From: Altimarinus sp041659565
Lineage (GTDB): Bacteria > Patescibacteriota > Gracilibacteria > BD1-5 > UBA6164
Length of the DNA stretch: 64,000 nucleotides
Direction: 5' to 3'
NCBI GenBank assembly: GCA_041659565.1
Contig: JBAZXZ010000003.1
Location: forward strand, 179,717-243,716
Under the pieces are notes generated by a model. It did no database searches, was not told the origin of the DNA, and saw only the letters and a list, made by a program, of their open reading frames with translations. This document shows positions 11,387 through 19,740 of the stretch, piece after piece. The number at the start of each line of letters is the position of its first letter. Within the stretch, counting starts at the first letter, position 1. A program made the position numbers and the translations under genes.

Positions 11387-11464
11387 GGTACCGGTACCTA
11401 AATAAATTAGATTAGTAAGATATTTTAAATATAATTTATACTTACCTAGTAAGGTACCGGTACC
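11387..11464. repeat. 78-bp REP-like element with GGTACCGGTACC ends, copy 1
   Basis: The element has the 12-bp perfect palindrome GGTACCGGTACC at each end and a 54-bp AT-rich centre containing ATTTTAAATATAATT and CCTAGTAA. A second copy of the same 78-bp length and about 80 percent identity by eye lies at 15687-15764, so the pair flanks the SLH-type gene. It is the likely substrate of the RAYT transposase at 15782. Confidence 0.85.
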
Positions 11465-11544
11465 TTTTAGTTGCAAAAATAATTTTTTATACATTTACCC
11501 ATCCTTCACCAATTAAGAACTAATTAAGAATAAAATAATTATAC

Positions 11545-11572
11545 TTGACTTTTTTGGTAATATATGTAATCT
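11545..11572 (+). promoter_or_regulatory. Possible promoter of the structured leader
   Basis: TTGACT (11545-11550) is followed 16 bp later by TAATCT (11567-11572), a weak -10 element; TGTAAT just upstream overlaps it. If used, it would transcribe the structured region at 11580-11960 and possibly the SLH-type gene. Confidence 0.35.
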
Positions 11573-11579
11573 TAGTGAA

Positions 11580-11960
11580 GATTTCTTCATAAATTATTGC
11601 AAACAAAAAACTAAAAATAAAAGATTAAATATAAAAGATTAGAGATTGTTAGCAGTGGCTACTACAACTGTTTATTACTTATTATTAATTGTTAATTATT
11701 CTTATGTGAAGATTGAGTGAAAATAGGGATTAGTAGTTTGACTAAAATATAAAAAAGTATACAATTAGCGGGCTTATTATTTTTAGATCTTTAACATCTA
11801 TAAATACAAAAACAAATATCCTAATTGTTTGTTGTTGTATGACTTTGGAAGAAAGTGGATAATTTCGATTTTCCTTTTTCTCCCAAAGTCGTGCACATAT
11901 AGACTTTTGGGTTAAGGCTTTAACCTTTTTTCTAGCTTTTTAATAAAAAAGCTAATCAAA
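11580..11960 (+). ncRNA. Structured untranslated region: long 5' leader or small RNA of unknown family
   Basis: No protein-coding frame is convincing between 11320 and 12136. The region holds a possible promoter at 11545, a 50-nt hairpin with arms GACTTTGG (11841) and CCAAAGTC (ending 11890), then a hairpin GGTTAAGGCTTTAACC (near 11910-11925) followed by six T residues, which looks like a terminator, then AGCTTTTT/AAAAAGCT (11934-11953) and ATCAAA/TTTGAT hairpins. It could be a free-standing RNA of about 350 nt or an attenuated leader of the SLH-type gene. I looked for tmRNA, RNase P RNA, SRP RNA and 6S RNA hallmarks and did not find them. Strand and limits are tentative. Confidence 0.35.
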
Positions 11961-12136
11961 CCGTTTGATTTTATTATATTAAAACATTATTTTAATAAAT
12001 AACATTTTTCAGATATTTAAATTATTGTTTCAGGGCTTGGGATTTTATTTTTTATATCTTTAATCTTTTATTTTTAATCTTTTGTATTTAATCTAATACT
12101 ATTAAATATATTTTATTTTTTAATACAGTATACTTT

Positions 12137-15100
12137 ATGAGTAACTTATTTAAAAAAATTACTTCTGCTACTATGGCTTTACTTATAGTTTTATCTATAG
12201 TAAGTCCTATTTCAGGAGTTATGGCTGCTTACTCTACATTAGAGTCAGCTAACAAATTAGCTTCTCTTGGAGTTATAGTAGATAATTCAGCTAATCCTGC
12301 TAATTACAGATTAGGTGATTCTATAACTAGAGGAGAAATGGCTAAAGTAACTATGAAATTGTCAGAACAAGATGTTGTTGATACTTGTGAATGAAAATTC
12401 ACTGATTTAGTTGCTGCTGATTGGGCTTGTAAATATGCTGAAGCTGGTTTAGCTAACGGATATTTCGCTGCTAATCCTACTTTCAGACCACAAGATAGTG
12501 TAACTAAAATAGAAGCACTAAAAATGGTAATGCAAGCAAGAGGTATTGCTAAATCTAGCAATACTGATTGGATGGCTGCTTATGTTGAAGCTTGAGTAGA
12601 AGCTGGTATCTTAGATGCTTCTTTTACTGACTACAACACTGTTGCTGTTAGAGGATGGATATTCCAAAATGCAGTTAATGCAATTGAAGGAATGGCTGAT
12701 GATGGTAGTGATCTTCTAGGTGACCTTCTAGGTGACTTAGGTGATGATACTACTAGTACTGGAACTACTGATACTACTAGTACTGGTACAGTTGCAACTA
12801 CTTGAGATTTAACTGTTGATTTAAGCCCTTCTTCTACAATGGCTCAATCAGTTCCAAAAGCTGGTACAGTTAATTTCGGTACTTTCGATTTTACTGCTGG
12901 TAATGAAGATGTTACTTTAACTTCTGTAAAATTAGTTAGACAAGGTCTAGGTTCTAGATCTGACTTTACTAGAGTATGGATGGAAAAAAATGGTGTTAGA
13001 ATTTCAGGTAGACAAACTGTTTGATCTGATGATACTGTTTATATAACTTTCTCTCCTGCTTTTGTTATTAAAGCTGGTTCTACAGAGTCTTTAGATTTAA
13101 TCGCTACATTAAGTGGTGTTAGTTCTAATTCTCAAAACAAATTTACAATAGTTTCTGCTTCTGATATAGACTCTACAGCTTCTGTAGGTGGTAATTTCCC
13201 TATATCTACTGAGACTATGACTACTACTTCTTACACTGTAGTTCCTGTTGTTTTCGAAACAGCTGGTTCAGCTTCTACATATAGAGCTGGAAATACTAAT
13301 GTAGAATTAGGTCAATTTAAATTAACAAACAATTCAACTGATGACAAATCAGTTAATTTTAAAGCTATAACTCTTAGAAATGATGGTACAGGTGATGCTA
13401 GTCTTAACCTTGCTAATTTAGGAGTATATAGAAATGGTGTAAAAGTATCTTCTGATGTTACTTTTGATGGTAAAAGTGTAACTTTTGCTGTTAATGATAC
13501 AGTAGCTTTCGGTAGAACTGAAACTTACTATATTAGAGGTGATGTTGTTTCTGCTGAATTAACTACAGGAGATTCTTACATATTCACTTTAAGATATACA
13601 GATGATTTATCTGTAGATGAAGTTGTTACTGGTTTTAGATCTACTATTACTACTACTTCTACAACTATGGCTACTTACTCTGTAAGTGGATGAGATATAA
13701 TCTTATCTAAATCTACTTCATCTCCAAGTTCACAAACTGTTGCTCCAGGAACTAATGATGCAGTATTATTATCTGCTGATTTAAAAGTTTCTCAACCAAT
13801 TACTTTAGAAGATCTTAAAATTGGTTTTGCTGTTGTAGGTACTTGAGATTTAAGTAAAGTTTTCTCTTCTATTAAATTAATGATAGGAAATAGTGTAGTT
13901 GCTACTTATACTCCAGGAAGTACTCCAATTACTCTATGAGCAAAAGGAATTTTAGCAGGTGGTATTACTTTAGAATGAACTACTACTGTAAATGCTGATA
14001 CTACATTAAAAATACTTGGTAATGTTAAAACTAATGCTTTAACTTGATCATATACTTTAAGTAATGTTGTACCTAATGATTTTTCTATTAGAGAATATGC
14101 TTCTAATGGTAATGCTATCCAACTTAATCAAATGGTAGGTTCTTGTAATTGAGTTGCTACAGCTGTTGGTTCAGCTACTCTTACTATGACTAGAAATGAT
14201 GGTATAGCTCCTCAAACATTATCTATTGGATCATCTAATCAAACATTAACTCAATTTTCTATGAGAGCTAATGATGTATCTGATGTAACTGTTACTAAAT
14301 TAACATTTGCAACAGGTGGTTCAACTAATGTAAATACAACTAATGTTACAAATGTAAGATTAATGATTAATTGAGAAACTGTTTCTACAAAAAATATGTC
14401 AACTTGAAATGCAGATTTCAATGATATAAATGTAAAAATTACTAAAAATAGTGATGTAACTGTTAAAGTTGTTGCTGATTTCTCTACAGCTGTTGCTAGT
14501 GGAGAATTATTCCAAATAGCTTTATCTGCTATTGAAGCAAGAGATGCTAATAGTGTAAATTTACCTTCTAGTGCTATAATTCCACCATCAAATGGTCCAT
14601 TATATACATTTGCAGGAGCTGGTTCTGCTACATTTACACTTAACTCATCTACTCCAACTGCAATTATGTTAACTCCTGCTTCTTCTGAAATAGAAGTTGC
14701 TAGATATACTTTAGCTGCTACTGATGATTCATTAAAATTAACAGATCTATATGTTATGAACAATGGAACTGCTGATTTATCATCTAGTATAAAATCTATT
14801 GGATTATATGATACAAATGGTAACAAATTAGCTGGAGGTTCTGTTTTAGGAACTGGTACAGTTCAATTTGCTCTATGAAGTTCTTCTACTTTCATAATAC
14901 CTAAAAATACTTCTAATAGTGTTGTAATAGTAAAAGCTGCATTCAACGATGTAACTGATGCTACTCAAACTAATAAAATAGTTCAATTAGCTGTTGGTTA
15001 CAAATCTGGTATATCTCCTGTATCTGGAACTACTGCTGCTGGTGCTAGATTAGTTTCTGAAGCTACTTGAAACGAAGTTACTTCTGTAACTAGTTCTGCT

Positions 15101-15571
15101 GTTGCTAATGCTCACCTACTTGTTAGATCTAAACCAGTTGTTGCTATAAGTACTTCTGCTACTGCAAGTACTCATACATTTACTGTTACTGCTGATGCTA
15201 ACAATAGAATTACTTTAACTGGAGCTACTTTCTCTATAACTAATCCTTCTGCTACAGGTGGTACATTTACTATATACAAAGATTCTGAAAATTCAGGTAA
15301 TGTAATAAGTACAGGTACTATTGATGCTGCTTGAGTAATTACTCCTACAAGTTTTACTCAAACTGAAATTTCAGCTGGTACTTCAAAGACATTTATCTTT
15401 AAAGTATCTACTGAATTACAATCAGCTGCTGTAAATTCTAAAAGAATATTTAGAGTTCAAGATTTAGGATATTTAGATATGATGAATACTGGTTTAAATC
15501 AAACTATCTCTAATATTTCTGCTTACTCTAATGTTTGATTACCTTCAGTTGAATCTACTTTCACTTACTAA
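12137..15571 (+). CDS. SLH-type surface-layer protein with repeated beta domains
   Basis: This is a 1144-residue exported protein. A signal peptide (about residues 1-31, cleavage after GVMAA) is followed by two or three SLH-like modules (about 32-195; TRGEMAKVTMKL, FTDLVAADWACKYAEAGLANGYF, FRPQDSVTKIEALKMV). Such modules anchor proteins to the cell wall. A Thr/Ser/Gly/Asp linker (about 200-225) leads into about 900 residues of repeated beta-sandwich domains with only a few cysteines, ending STFTY. This is probably the main S-layer or a major surface protein. Most glycines are GGT or GGA here and only about 16 are TGA, unlike neighbouring genes, which suggests codon selection for high expression. 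Two 78-bp repeats flank the gene, a terminator follows it and a long structured region precedes it. Confidence 0.82.
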
Positions 15572-15622
15572 TCTTTTAGTAAACTGTTAGTTAATTCTAA
15601 TTGAACTTTTAAACAAGTTTAG

Positions 15623-15665
15623 AAAAAAAATCCCTCTTCCGAGCAATCGGGGAGGGATTTTTTTT
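15623..15665 (+). terminator. Strong terminator of the SLH-type gene
   Basis: The GC-rich stem (arms ATCCCTC..CCGA and TCGG.GAGGGAT, loop GCAA) is flanked by A8 and T8 runs. It lies 52 bp after the stop codon. It is the most GC-rich terminator in the window, in keeping with a highly transcribed gene. Confidence 0.92.
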
Positions 15666-15686
15666 GTGGGTTGTTTTTCTTTTCCC

Positions 15687-15764
15687 GGTACCGGTACCCA
15701 AATAAATTTGATTATTAAAGCATTTTAAATATAATTGAGACTACCTAGTAAGGGTACCGGTACC
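15687..15764. repeat. 78-bp REP-like element with GGTACCGGTACC ends, copy 2
   Basis: The architecture and length match the copy at 11387, beginning exactly 4300 bp downstream of it: GGTACCGGTACC at both ends, a centre with AAATAAATT, ATTTTAAATATAATT and ACCTAGTAAG. It lies between the SLH-type gene terminator and the RAYT gene, 17 bp before the RAYT start codon. Confidence 0.87.
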
Positions 15765-15781
15765 TCCTAATTAATCTAGTT

Positions 15782-16309
15782 ATGTGAAATTGAAACCATA
15801 GAACTCCATTTATTGAAAATTGATATTATCATATTTATAATAGAGGATATAATAAGACACAGATATACAAAGATAAAAGTTGTTTCAATCATTTTTATAA
15901 ATTGATGGTAAATTACTTAGAATACTATAAAAGTGATTTTAAGATAATTTCTTATAGCTTATTACCAAATCATTTTCATTTTATAATTCATAACACTTGA
16001 TGTACCGGTACCCTAAAAATATCGGATTTTATGAAGAAATTGCAATGAGCATATTCAGTTTGGCATAGAGTAAAGTATCCTCTAGGTACCGGTACCAAAT
16101 TGCCATTTTTCGAATGAAGATTTAAAGCAAAACTTATACAAGATCAAGAATACTTAGAAAGATGTCTTGCTTATGTCAATTTCAATCCATTGAAGCATGA
16201 AATAGTAAAAAGTATAGATGATTATGAACGGACTAGTTATCATCAATTAGCTAATAAAGATAAGATAAATCAGTATAGAGACCTAGTTTTAGATGAACTA
16301 GAAATCTAA
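15782..16309 (+). CDS. REP-associated tyrosine transposase (RAYT), Y1 HUH family
   Basis: This 175-residue single-strand DNA transposase belongs to the Y1_Tnp/IS200-like superfamily. It has the N-terminal YHIYNRGYNK signature, the HUH motif LLPNHFHFII (about residues 71-80) and the C-terminal helix CLAYVNFNPLKHEI carrying the presumed catalytic tyrosine. RAYTs nick and move REP palindromes. REP-like GGTACCGGTACC elements lie directly upstream and 4.3 kb away, so this is their probable cognate enzyme. The gene itself contains the palindrome twice (16001-16012 and 16085-16096), encoding Thr-Gly-Thr and Gly-Thr-Gly-Thr with the otherwise rare ACC codon. Several TGA codons read as Gly, so the gene has lived in this code for a while. 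It appears intact. Confidence 0.9.
16001..16012. repeat. REP core palindrome inside RAYT gene, first copy
   Basis: TGTACCGGTACC, one mismatch from GGTACCGGTACC, lies in frame within the RAYT coding sequence just after the HUH motif. Confidence 0.8.
16085..16096. repeat. REP core palindrome inside RAYT gene, second copy
   Basis: A perfect GGTACCGGTACC lies in frame within the RAYT coding sequence, 84 bp after the first internal copy, and encodes Gly-Thr-Gly-Thr. Confidence 0.85.
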
Positions 16310-16313
16310 AATT

Positions 16314-16340
16314 TTGATTTATTTTAAAAAAGTATATAAT
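16314..16340 (+). promoter_or_regulatory. Possible promoter downstream of RAYT
   Basis: TTGATT (16314-16319) and TATAAT (16335-16340) are separated by 15 bp, about 30 bp before the secreted-protein gene. The same TTGATT-15-TATAAT arrangement is repeated before the toxin-antitoxin pair (17721-17747) and, with a decayed -10, before the gene at 18437. Confidence 0.5.
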
Positions 16341-16369
16341 AGATTTAAATATTTTTTAACTAAAAAACT

Positions 16370-17494
16370 ATGAAAAAATTTATTATTTTAGTGGTTTCTT
16401 TATTATTTGTATCACAAGTTAATGCTCTTAACTTGAATTTACAAGATAATCAAACATTTTTTCCTGGAGCTTGAATAAAGGATTTATCTCCAATTACTGT
16501 TAATATAGATAATGATAATGAAATAACTAAAGAAAAATCATTTTCTATTGTACTTCAAGAGGATTCAAATATAAGGTTTAGTTCAGATTTATCTTGAATT
16601 ACTGTTTCATGAACTGGAGCTAGCAAGATACTTACAGGAGCAACTATACTTCCCAATATGAGAGTTATACAATTTAAAGTATCTGATAATTTTTTGAAAT
16701 GAGATAATTTTATTATAGCTTGAGTAAAAATAATTATTTATACAAAAGCTCAATGATGAAAACCTGTTTGAATAGATATAAATGGTGATTGAATTTCAGA
16801 TTTCCAAACTTTAAATACAGTAAGAGTAGACTCTACTTATTCATATTCTGATCAACTTGCTCCAAGCGAAGTATTTAACTTTACTTGAAGTATTGTTGAT
16901 AATAAAGTAATTATGTCATCAGATATGCCAGGTGATTTAGATTTTCAGTGAGTACAAATTGATAATTTGTGAAATGCTTGAAATATAGTATCTAGTTTTT
17001 TCAGACAAGATATGAATAATTTCTCATATGCTTTACAACAAGGAGTTGATTCTATAAGAGTAAGAACAGTTGATGTAAGAGCAAATTATTCAACAGGATT
17101 ATTACTTTTAGTAAGTGTATTAAAAAATAAAGATATAGTAGTATTAACTTGATCTACAGATACAGGAAGCTTAGATACTTCTACTTGAACTACAGTTTCT
17201 ACATGAGTAATTGATACATCTACTTGAACTACAGGAGAAGTAGATATTTCAGCAATAGAAAAAATATTTATGATTGATAAATATTTACCTACTTTTAAAA
17301 CACTATCTTATAATACTTTTATGGTTAAATTTGATAATATTATTGATAAAAAAATATATAAAGAAAGTGTAAGAATAGCAAGAAATGATATAATCAAATT
17401 ACTTAAAGATTACGAAGATAAAAAAGTATCAAGATTATCAATTAGATTTAAATTAAAGAATCTGATTATTAAGTTTGTTGAAGTTTATAAATAA
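16370..17494 (+). CDS. Secreted protein with beta domain and Gly/Thr-rich linker
   Basis: This 374-residue protein has a signal peptide (MKKFIILVVSLLFVSQVNAL, cleavage near residue 20). A beta-rich domain (about 21-130) has the start LNLQDNQTFFPGAGIKDLSP. Next come a stretch with an Asp/Asn-rich, calcium-loop-like segment (GIDINGDGISDFQ, about 140-152), a low-complexity linker of TGSTDTG/TSTGTT repeats (about 262-292) and a basic helical C-terminus. It may be an exported surface or cell-wall protein partnered with the SLH-type gene upstream. No catalytic motif is visible. A TTGATT/TATAAT promoter lies just upstream and a weak terminator follows. Confidence 0.7.
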
Positions 17495-17512
17495 GTAAAA
17501 CTATTAATTTAG

Positions 17513-17557
17513 TAAAAATCTCCTTTTACTTCTAAACAAGGTTAAGAGGATTTTTTT
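17513..17557 (+). terminator. Probable terminator
   Basis: An imperfect inverted repeat (AAAATCTCCTT and AAGAGGATTTT arms) ends in seven T residues, 19 bp after the upstream stop. Confidence 0.55.
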
Positions 17558-17629
17558 GTCTTAATTCTATTCTAATCCAAAAAAGTCATCTAATATAGAC
17601 AAAATTTGTAGATAAGAAATTAATTAAAT

Positions 17630-17693
17630 AAGCCATAAATTAGATATATAGTAGACATATATAGACAAGTGATGTAGACAGATATTTACTTCG
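17630..17693. repeat. Intergenic repeat (AAGCCATAA...GATGTAGACAGA), copy 2
   Basis: This is similar to 11327-11383, sharing the AAGCCATAA start and the TAGACAAGTGATGTAGACAG end. It contains several TAGACA words. It precedes the toxin-antitoxin pair. Confidence 0.6.
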
Positions 17694-17720
17694 AAAAGAT
17701 TATGATACTTAAATCAAAAT

Positions 17721-17747
17721 TTGATTTTAAAAAGAAAAAGATATAAT
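17721..17747 (+). promoter_or_regulatory. Possible promoter of the toxin-antitoxin pair
   Basis: TTGATT (17721-17726) and TATAAT (17742-17747), 15-bp spacer, 30 bp before the antitoxin start. The surrounding sequence through ATTGTTATTTGATAAT is duplicated upstream of the gene at 18437. Confidence 0.5.
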
Positions 17748-17776
17748 GATATTGTTATTTGATAATTATTATAATT

Positions 17777-17923
17777 ATGACAAAAATATATACACTTCCA
17801 GAAGCTCAAAAACTAGGAACAAAAATAATTGAAATTCAAGCTAAAGAGTTAAAAAAAGATTTAATTAAATCTAAAAATAAATCATTGAATTTTAACTCTA
17901 AAGAAAAATTAGCTTATGTATAA
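17777..17923 (+). CDS. Small protein, probable antitoxin
   Basis: This 48-residue, lysine-rich protein (starts MTKIYTLPEAQKLGTKIIE) has no identified domain. The call as antitoxin comes from its size, its promoter directly upstream and its overlap with the next gene: the downstream ATG lies within the final codons of this gene, the usual translational coupling of type II toxin-antitoxin modules. It is the only gene here whose Gly is written GGA with no TGA. Confidence in the reading frame is moderate. Confidence 0.5.
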   Translation: MTKIYTLPEAQKLGTKIIEIQAKELKKDLIKSKNKSLNFNSKEKLAYV

Positions 17924-18263
17924 AGTATATTTTGAAGAGAGTTTTTTTGAGTGATTAAATAGTTTTGTTTTATCTATGAAAAACTACTATTCTAATTTTT
18001 ATAGTAATACTTGAATATATGATGTAGATAAAATAGTGGAGCTATATTTTGAAAAGTATGAGAAAATGAAAACTGATATTTTAAATGAAATAAATTCTAT
18101 TTGTGAAAATTGAATTATTTGAAGAAAAGTGACCTATTCTTTTGATAAAATAGAAAATTGCTCTTTTTTATTTAGATATTGAAATTACAAAATATTTTTT
18201 ACTGCTATAAAAAATAATGTTAAAGATGAAATAATAGTAGATAGTTTGAAAATAGAAATATAA
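17916..18263 (+). CDS. Probable RelE/ParE-like toxin
   Basis: This 115-residue protein starts MYKVYFEESFFEGLNSF and ends with a strand pattern (FLFRYGNYKIFFTAIKNN, then EIIVDSLKIEI) that resembles the last beta strands of RelE/ParE toxins, where a G-N-Y-R/K-I turn is common. It overlaps the 48-residue upstream gene by 8 bp. The middle part is longer and more helical than in canonical RelE. I infer an mRNA interferase or gyrase-poison type toxin. The fold assignment is tentative; catalytic residues cannot be named. Confidence 0.5.
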
Positions 18264-18281
18264 AAGTAATAAATAATTTAG

Positions 18282-18317
18282 AAAAAATCCATTTTTCTTT
18301 TAGGAGAGGGATTTTTG
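18282..18317 (+). terminator. Probable terminator of the toxin-antitoxin pair
   Basis: Arms AAAAATCC and GGATTTTT, with an AT-rich loop of about 18 bases, lie just after the toxin stop codon. Confidence 0.55.
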
Positions 18318-18334
18318 TTTTATTTCATTCTTTA

Positions 18335-18376
18335 AATCAGTACAGAGATCTAGTTTTAGATGAGCTTGAAATCTAA
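18335..18376 (+). pseudogene. Remnant of a second RAYT gene (3' end only)
   Basis: This stretch translates to NQYRDLVLDELEI followed by TAA, identical at the protein level to the last 13 residues of the RAYT at 15782-16309. The DNA match continues about 30 bp downstream (AAATTTTGATTTATTTT). No RAYT 5' or HUH region is left. It marks a former or partially copied RAYT insertion here, or a small tail duplication. Confidence 0.75.
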
Positions 18377-18436
18377 AATTTTGATTTATTTTGAAAAGAT
18401 AAATAATGAGATTGTTATTTGATAATAATAAAAAAT

Positions 18437-19567
18437 ATGGAAAATACAAACATATTTTTAAAAGAATTTTTAAAATTAAGATCTAATTTATTTACTCAAA
18501 ATGAAAAAAATATTACAAAATATAAAGATTTTGTATTTTCAATAAAGAGAGATGTGCTTATTGAAGAATTAAATAGTAATACTAGAGTTGATTTTTTAAT
18601 AAGAACTCAAGCATATCAAAGATTTGATAATTATTCTTGAGATTGGATGATTTTTATTGATTTAAAAAATAATTATAAAGATAAATTTGATCGAATTTTT
18701 GAGGAAAAAATAAATTTGCTTAATAAATCTATTCTATTAGAGAAAGAAATTTTGGATTTTAAGTTAAATAACTTTGATGAGTATTATACTTATAAATATA
18801 ATGAAGAATTGGAAAATAAGAAAATGTGGAAACAAAGAGTTTTAGAATCAAATGGAAATGTTATTGTTGAATGATTGAATAAAAATATTATATCAAAAGA
18901 TACATTAAGAGATATACTTGAAATACAAGTACTTTTATTTAAAAAAGAAAAATTTTCAGGATTTAGAAAACATATTGATGATATTAGTTTTGAATTTGAT
19001 TTTTTAACATTTCATAATAATCATGTATTCTATTGATTTTTATTAGATGTTTATGATTATTTACTTGATTCTGAAAATTTCAAGAAAGATTTTTATTTAG
19101 ATTATCCAATTTTTGAAATTAAAAAGCACAAGAAAGATAATCATTATAAATTTATGAATAATTTAATTAAAAGTAGATTTATAGAAACTAATTATAATAA
19201 TTATTTTTTATTAAATTCGCCTATTATAGAAAGCATTAAAGAAATTAAAAATCGTAAAGTATTATTGGAGAAATTAATTAATAAAAATAAATCTGACAGA
19301 GGTAGTTATTATTCAGAAGAAATTGAAGAATTAAATGAAACACTAAATTCTTTTTATATAAAGAAGAAGGAATGTGAATTAATTGAAAAATGTTTTTTAA
19401 AAGATGAAAAACATTTAGGAGTTTATATTCTAATTAAAGAAAATTCAAAAAATCTTACTAAGTTAATATGATATTCGCTAAAAGATAGATTTAATTTAGA
19501 CGACAAAGTTTATAAAAGACTTAAAAAGTCTAAATTTGAGGTAGATATAAGATTTTTAACATATTAG
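18437..19567 (+). CDS. Hypothetical protein, orphan
   Basis: I do not recognise this 376-residue protein. It is soluble, very rich in Lys, Asn, Leu, Phe and Tyr, and mostly helical, with charged coiled-coil-like stretches (about residues 80-120 and 265-310). It has no signal peptide, membrane segment or cysteine cluster. It uses both rare Arg codons (one CGA) and TGA for Gly. The leader, including a TTGATT -35 box and ATTGTTATTTGATAAT, is duplicated from that of the toxin-antitoxin pair at 17721; aligning the two leaders supports the ATG at 18437 over an upstream in-frame ATG at 18419. Given its place beside mobile DNA it is probably accessory. Confidence 0.65.
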
Positions 19568-19614
19568 TTAAATTATAAAAATCCTTTAAATAAAGCAATA
19601 TAACTATTATAGAC

Positions 19615-19652
19615 AACATAGACAAAAAATATTAATAAAACTAATATTTGTC
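19615..19652. other. Hairpin in intergenic region
   Basis: An inverted repeat (GACAAA.AATATTA and TAATATTTGTC) follows the orphan gene. It lacks a T-run; the true terminator is at 19686. Confidence 0.5.
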
Positions 19653-19685
19653 CACATTAATTATTAATTATATTGATTTGAAGCC

Positions 19686-19719
19686 AAAAAAGAAGTAGAC
19701 AAGCGTCTACTTCTTTTTT
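19686..19719. terminator. Bidirectional terminator
   Basis: A 15-bp perfect stem (AAAAAAGAAGTAGAC and GTCTACTTCTTTTTT, loop AAGC) lies between converging genes. The A and T runs allow it to work in both directions. Its stem contains the GTAGAC/GTCTAC word. Confidence 0.92.
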
Positions 19720-19740
19720 ATTTTTTTAAATTAAATATTA

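Noticed and set aside
11571..11950. Known structural RNAs (tmRNA, RNase P RNA, SRP RNA, 6S RNA)
   Set aside because: The conserved blocks of each were looked for and not found; a TTCGATT stretch near 11870 lacks a matching T-stem.
14251..14826. A 191-residue minus-strand frame inside the SLH-type gene
   Set aside because: It is antisense to a well-supported gene; the open length reflects the codon bias (few TCA triplets) of that gene.
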